In this document: in pieces, positions 4,109 through 6,536 of the stretch
How positions within the stretch are numbered: the stretch's first letter is position 1
Layout: each line of letters begins with the position of its first letter
From: an uncultured Gammaproteobacteria bacterium
GTDB taxonomy: Bacteria; Pseudomonadota; Gammaproteobacteria; Pseudomonadales; Azotimanducaceae_A
Length of the DNA stretch: 6,536 nucleotides
Direction of reading: 5' to 3'
NCBI GenBank assembly: GCA_913049565.1
Contig: CAJWZG010000159.1
Location: 1-6,536 of the forward strand
Notes under the pieces: generated by a model
Told to the model about the DNA's origin: nothing
Databases searched by the model: none
Seen by the model: only the letters and a program-made list of their open reading frames with translations
Program-made: the position numbers and the translations under genes

Positions 4109-6536
4109 TCACGCAGACTCCGTTCGCAGGGTTGGCTCTATGTCTTTCGCGCTAAGCAAGCTCATCAGATGCGCAAGGAAGTCCTCACTGAGGTCGATGG
4201 CAATCTCTAGCGCCCAAACATGGCTCAAATCGATGTCCAACTCCGATAATTTGGTCGCATCTTTTTCGGTGCAGACAATCGTTGACCCATCAGCAAAGTC
4301 GACTTCATCACCGACAAAGCCGTGATGATCGGGATAAACATGGGGCTGAACTGTTATCCCAATATTCGTCAACGTACGCAAAAACCGGTCTGGGTTGCCG
4401 ATACCGCAGAGTGCACGCACGACTGGGTTATACTCTGCAAACGTGTCCAACGCACTGATTTGACCGTCGCTCAACCGTCTAAGGTGCAGCGGTTGGGTTG
4501 TTACGACGTATTCGTTGGCAACTAGACCAGAGCTGCCTCCATGACTGATCACTAAATCCACGGCATCTAGCCTGCTTTGTGGTTCACGCAATGGTCCGGC
4601 AGGTAGCAGCAAACCGTTACCCACTCTTCTTTCAGAATCTACAACGGCAATCTCAAGATCACGAGCCATAGCATAGTGTTGCAGGCCGTCATCCGAAATC
4701 GCCAAATCACAACCGGCCTGCTGCAACAGCTGCAACCCCCGTGTGCGCTCTGCGGCGATAGCAACAGGGCACTGGAGTTTCTGCTTCAGCATAACGCCCT
4801 CGTCAGAATAGAGGCCAGCGGCTGCGCCCGGTGGAATTACAGCCCCCTGTCGACTGAGCTTGCCCTTATAACCCCGAGAGACAACCCCGGGACTAAAACC
4901 CTGCGCTCGCAAGAGATTGACTAGAGCGACGACAACGGGTGTTTTACCTGTGCCACCCACTGTAATGTTTCCGACGACAAGGACCGGTAGTCTATCCTGG
5001 GTCTCGTTCGCGTATTTTTGCCCCAGCACTTTTTGCTTGCCGGCTCTGAGCTGGCTCAACCAACCGTACAGCCATGATAACGGCAGCAAAGTTTTGACCC
5101 ACAGGGCATCGCTATACCAAGCCCTAGTTATGGCATTAGCAGACTGACCTAGCAACCCTCCCGACGGAGAGGAAGAAGAAACGATCCTCGGTGCAAGACC
5201 CTCTGTCGAAGTTTCATTAACTACAGGTTCGTTATCATCCTGAAACTGAGCGTTGTAAAGATCCGCATAAGGTCCCTGCTCGCGCAAAAGCTCCTGGTGC
5301 TTACCCTGTTGCACTATACGACCTTGATCCATAACCACGATCACGTCCGCAGATTCCACCGTGGACAGCCGATGAGCGATGACCAAGCTAGTGCGCCCTA
5401 CCATGACCTCTTGTAATGCGGCCTGAATATATCTTTCCGATTCGTTATCTAAAGCAGATGTAGCTTCGTCCATGATCAGCACCGGCGCATTCTTCAGCAA
5501 CGCCCGGGCGATAGCGATTCGTTGACGCTGCCCTCCGGACAATAGAACCCCGTCATCGCCTACCAAGGTGTCTAAACCCTCTGGCAGCTGGTCAACAAAC
5601 TCCTCTGCATATGAGCGGCGTAGTGCCCGCAAAATAGCTTCCTCTGAAGCATCGGCCATATCACCGTAAGCGATGTTTTTACGCAGCGTGTCGTTGAACA
5701 AGGTCACCTGCTGCGAGACGAACGAGATGTGTTTGCGCAGATTCCCTAGCTCAAAAGACTGGATATCAGTACCATCCAGCCTGATCGAACCGCGCTCCGC
5801 ATCGTAAAAGCGCGGCATTAAGCTGGCTAAGGTAGATTTTCCACTCCCAGACCGACCAACCAATGCCATCGTCTGCCCAGGTTCGATTCTAAGGCTGACG
5901 TTGTGCAGTACATCAGGTGTATCTGGCGCATAGCGAAAACTAACGTTTTCAACAACCACCTCTCCTTTTACTCGCTCTACGGCATACTTACCGGCGTTGC
6001 TTTCTACGCCAGAATCGAGCTGTCTGAAAATATCCTCTGCGGCGGCAAATCCGCGCTGCAACTTCGCGTTTATTTCTGACAATTTACGTATTGGGCGGCC
6101 CAGCATGCCCGCCAACACAAGAAACTCAACGGCCTTACCACTAGTCAACTGCACACCGAATTCCGGGCTGTAGAGAACTACAATTAATCCGCACAGACCT
6201 AAGGCAATGATGGTTTCATTAGTTTGCGAACTTAAAACCTTGGTGACCACCATTTTCATGTTCTGCTGGCGGTTCACCTTACTCGCGGTGAGAAATCGAT
6301 CTTCTTCCTGTTGCTGCCCCCCGAAAATTTTGACTTCGCGATACCCATTCGCCACCTCGGAGACAACATGAGTTACATCACCCATCGAATGCTGAATGCG
6401 ACGACTGATGCGCCGAAATCGATTACTGGCAAAAACGACAACCAGCCCAAGCACGGGGGCCATCGCAATAAAAACTAGCGTCAAACGCCAATCGATCAGC
6501 ATCAAGAACACCAGATACGCAATGACCTTCATACCA
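4109..6536 (-). CDS. msbA-lpxK: MsbA-LpxK fusion: lipid A flippase joined to tetraacyldisaccharide 4'-kinase (5' partial)
   Basis: One uninterrupted frame codes for both proteins; the start lies beyond the right edge. Residues below count from the ATG codon at 6532. Residues 1-430 are MsbA, lacking about the first 165 residues of the E. coli protein. They comprise the late transmembrane helices, then the ATPase domain with Walker A G-R-S-G-S-G-K-S-T (226-234), Q-loop (274-275), L-S-G-G-Q (331-335), Walker B ending Asp355-Glu356, and His387. Residues 431-467 form a polar Ser/Glu/Pro linker. Residues 468-807 are a complete LpxK: membrane-anchor segment L-L-P-L-S-W-L-Y-G (482-490), P-loop V-G-G-T-G-K-T (525-531), S-D-E-G (576-579), D-D-G-L-Q-H (614-619), D-H-H-G-F (735-739) and T-E-K-D-A-T-K (755-761). 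LpxK phosphorylates the lipid A precursor at 4'; MsbA flips finished lipid A-core. In E. coli these are adjacent separate genes. No stop lies at the junction. Confidence 0.93.
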   Translation of the reverse strand, partial: GMKVIAYLVFLMLIDWRLTLVFIAMAPVLGLVVVFASNRFRRISRRIQHSMGDVTHVVSEVANGYREVKIFGGQQQEEDRFLTASKVNRQQNMKMVVTKVLSSQTNETIIALGLCGLIVVLYSPEFGVQLTSGKAVEFLVLAGMLGRPIRKLSEINAKLQRGFAAAEDIFRQLDSGVESNAGKYAVERVKGEVVVENVSFRYAPDTPDVLHNVSLRIEPGQTMALVGRSGSGKSTLASLMPRFYDAERGSIRLDGTDIQSFELGNLRKHISFVSQQVTLFNDTLRKNIAYGDMADASEEAILRALRRSYAEEFVDQLPEGLDTLVGDDGVLLSGGQRQRIAIARALLKNAPVLIMDEATSALDNESERYIQAALQEVMVGRTSLVIAHRLSTVESADVIVVMDQGRIVQQGKHQELLREQGPYADLYNAQFQDDNEPVVNETSTEGLAPRIVSSSSPSGGLLGQSANAITRAWYSDALWVKTLLPLSWLYGWLSQLRAGKQKVLGQKYANETQDRLPVLVVGNITVGGTGKTPVVVALVNLLRAQGFSPGVVSRGYKGKLSRQGAVIPPGAAAGLYSDEGVMLKQKLQCPVAIAAERTRGLQLLQQAGCDLAISDDGLQHYAMARDLEIAVVDSERRVGNGLLLPAGPLREPQSRLDAVDLVISHGGSSGLVANEYVVTTQPLHLRRLSDGQISALDTFAEYNPVVRALCGIGNPDRFLRTLTNIGITVQPHVYPDHHGFVGDEVDFADGSTIVCTEKDATKLSELDIDLSHVWALEIAIDLSEDFLAHLMSLLSAKDIEPTLRTESA
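5132..5242 (-). other. Interdomain linker of the MsbA-LpxK fusion
   Basis: This stretch codes for about 37 residues between the MsbA end (Y-N-A-Q-F, matching the E. coli M-Q-F-G-Q end) and the LpxK start (A-W-Y-S-D-A-L-W). It is rich in Asp, Glu, Asn, Ser and Pro, so it is probably flexible. Both flanking domains are cytoplasmic or on the cytoplasmic membrane face, so the topology is compatible with a fusion. There is no in-frame stop and no in-frame ATG. Confidence 0.8.
5153..5160 (-). promoter_or_regulatory. Possible internal TTG start for a separate LpxK (weak)
   Basis: TTG at 5155-5153 is the only recognised in-frame start near the LpxK N terminus and would give a 348-residue LpxK (E. 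coli 328). A GGGAGGG purine run directly precedes it with no spacer, which is poor for initiation. It might allow some free LpxK to be made, but the sequence gives no positive support beyond this. Confidence 0.15.

Noticed and set aside
3776..4210. Rightward 144-codon open frame across kdsB and the lpxK end
   Set aside because: It is antisense to two genes with complete, motif-bearing products, and its translation shows no recognisable domain. It is a shadow frame.
5132..5242. A frameshift or sequencing error creating a false MsbA-LpxK fusion
   Set aside because: Both domains and the linker stay in one frame. The other frames at the junction contain scattered stops and show no better MsbA end or LpxK start. 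An error cannot be excluded without reads, but nothing in the sequence demands one.
1..6536. Mobile element, prophage, defence or toxin-antitoxin system
   Set aside because: No transposase, integrase, terminal inverted repeats, attachment-like repeats or defence domains were seen, and all substantial frames are accounted for by envelope, repair, dehydrogenase and RNase E-like genes.

Overview
The window looks like a chromosomal housekeeping segment from a Pseudomonas-like, probably marine or aquatic gammaproteobacterium. Evidence is the LPS genes msbA, lpxK and kdsB, an E. coli-type (type I) MurB, and murB converging on the 3' end of what appears to be rne, a neighbourhood I recall from Pseudomonas. 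Coding density is near complete. No RNA genes, CRISPR array, insertion sequence or phage gene was found. The lineage is an inference from family resemblance and gene order only.

Layout, left to right. (1) 1-942 (+): the disordered C-terminal tail of a large protein, most likely RNase E, with arginine-rich patches, an acidic 12-residue tandem repeat and two copies of an R-A-S-N-D-P-R motif. (2) 903-1940 (-): murB, whose 3' end overlaps the rne 3' end by 40 bp. (3) 1937-2488 (-): an AlkB-type Fe(II)/2-oxoglutarate dioxygenase, joined to murB by a 4-nt GTGA stop/start overlap. (4) 2489-2570: a short divergent promoter region. (5) 2571-3338 (+): a short-chain dehydrogenase of the HSD10 / 3-hydroxyacyl-CoA dehydrogenase type II family, the only rightward gene between the two leftward blocks. 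(6) 3365-4108 (-): kdsB. (7) 4109-6536 (-): one open frame encoding MsbA followed by a complete LpxK, cut by the window edge at its N terminus; its stop codon directly abuts the kdsB start.

How the genes work together: LpxK makes lipid IVA, KdsB activates Kdo for transfer onto it, and MsbA flips the finished lipid A-core across the inner membrane. MurB supplies UDP-MurNAc for peptidoglycan, so both leftward blocks serve the envelope. The AlkB-like repair enzyme and the HSD10-like dehydrogenase are functionally unrelated neighbours placed between kdsB and murB.

The most unusual feature is the in-frame MsbA-LpxK fusion through a polar linker of about 37 residues. Next is the rne/murB convergent overlap, where a CTCGAG repeat codes on both strands and MurB ends five residues after its apparent catalytic glutamate. 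I do not see an undescribed multi-gene defence or mobile system here.
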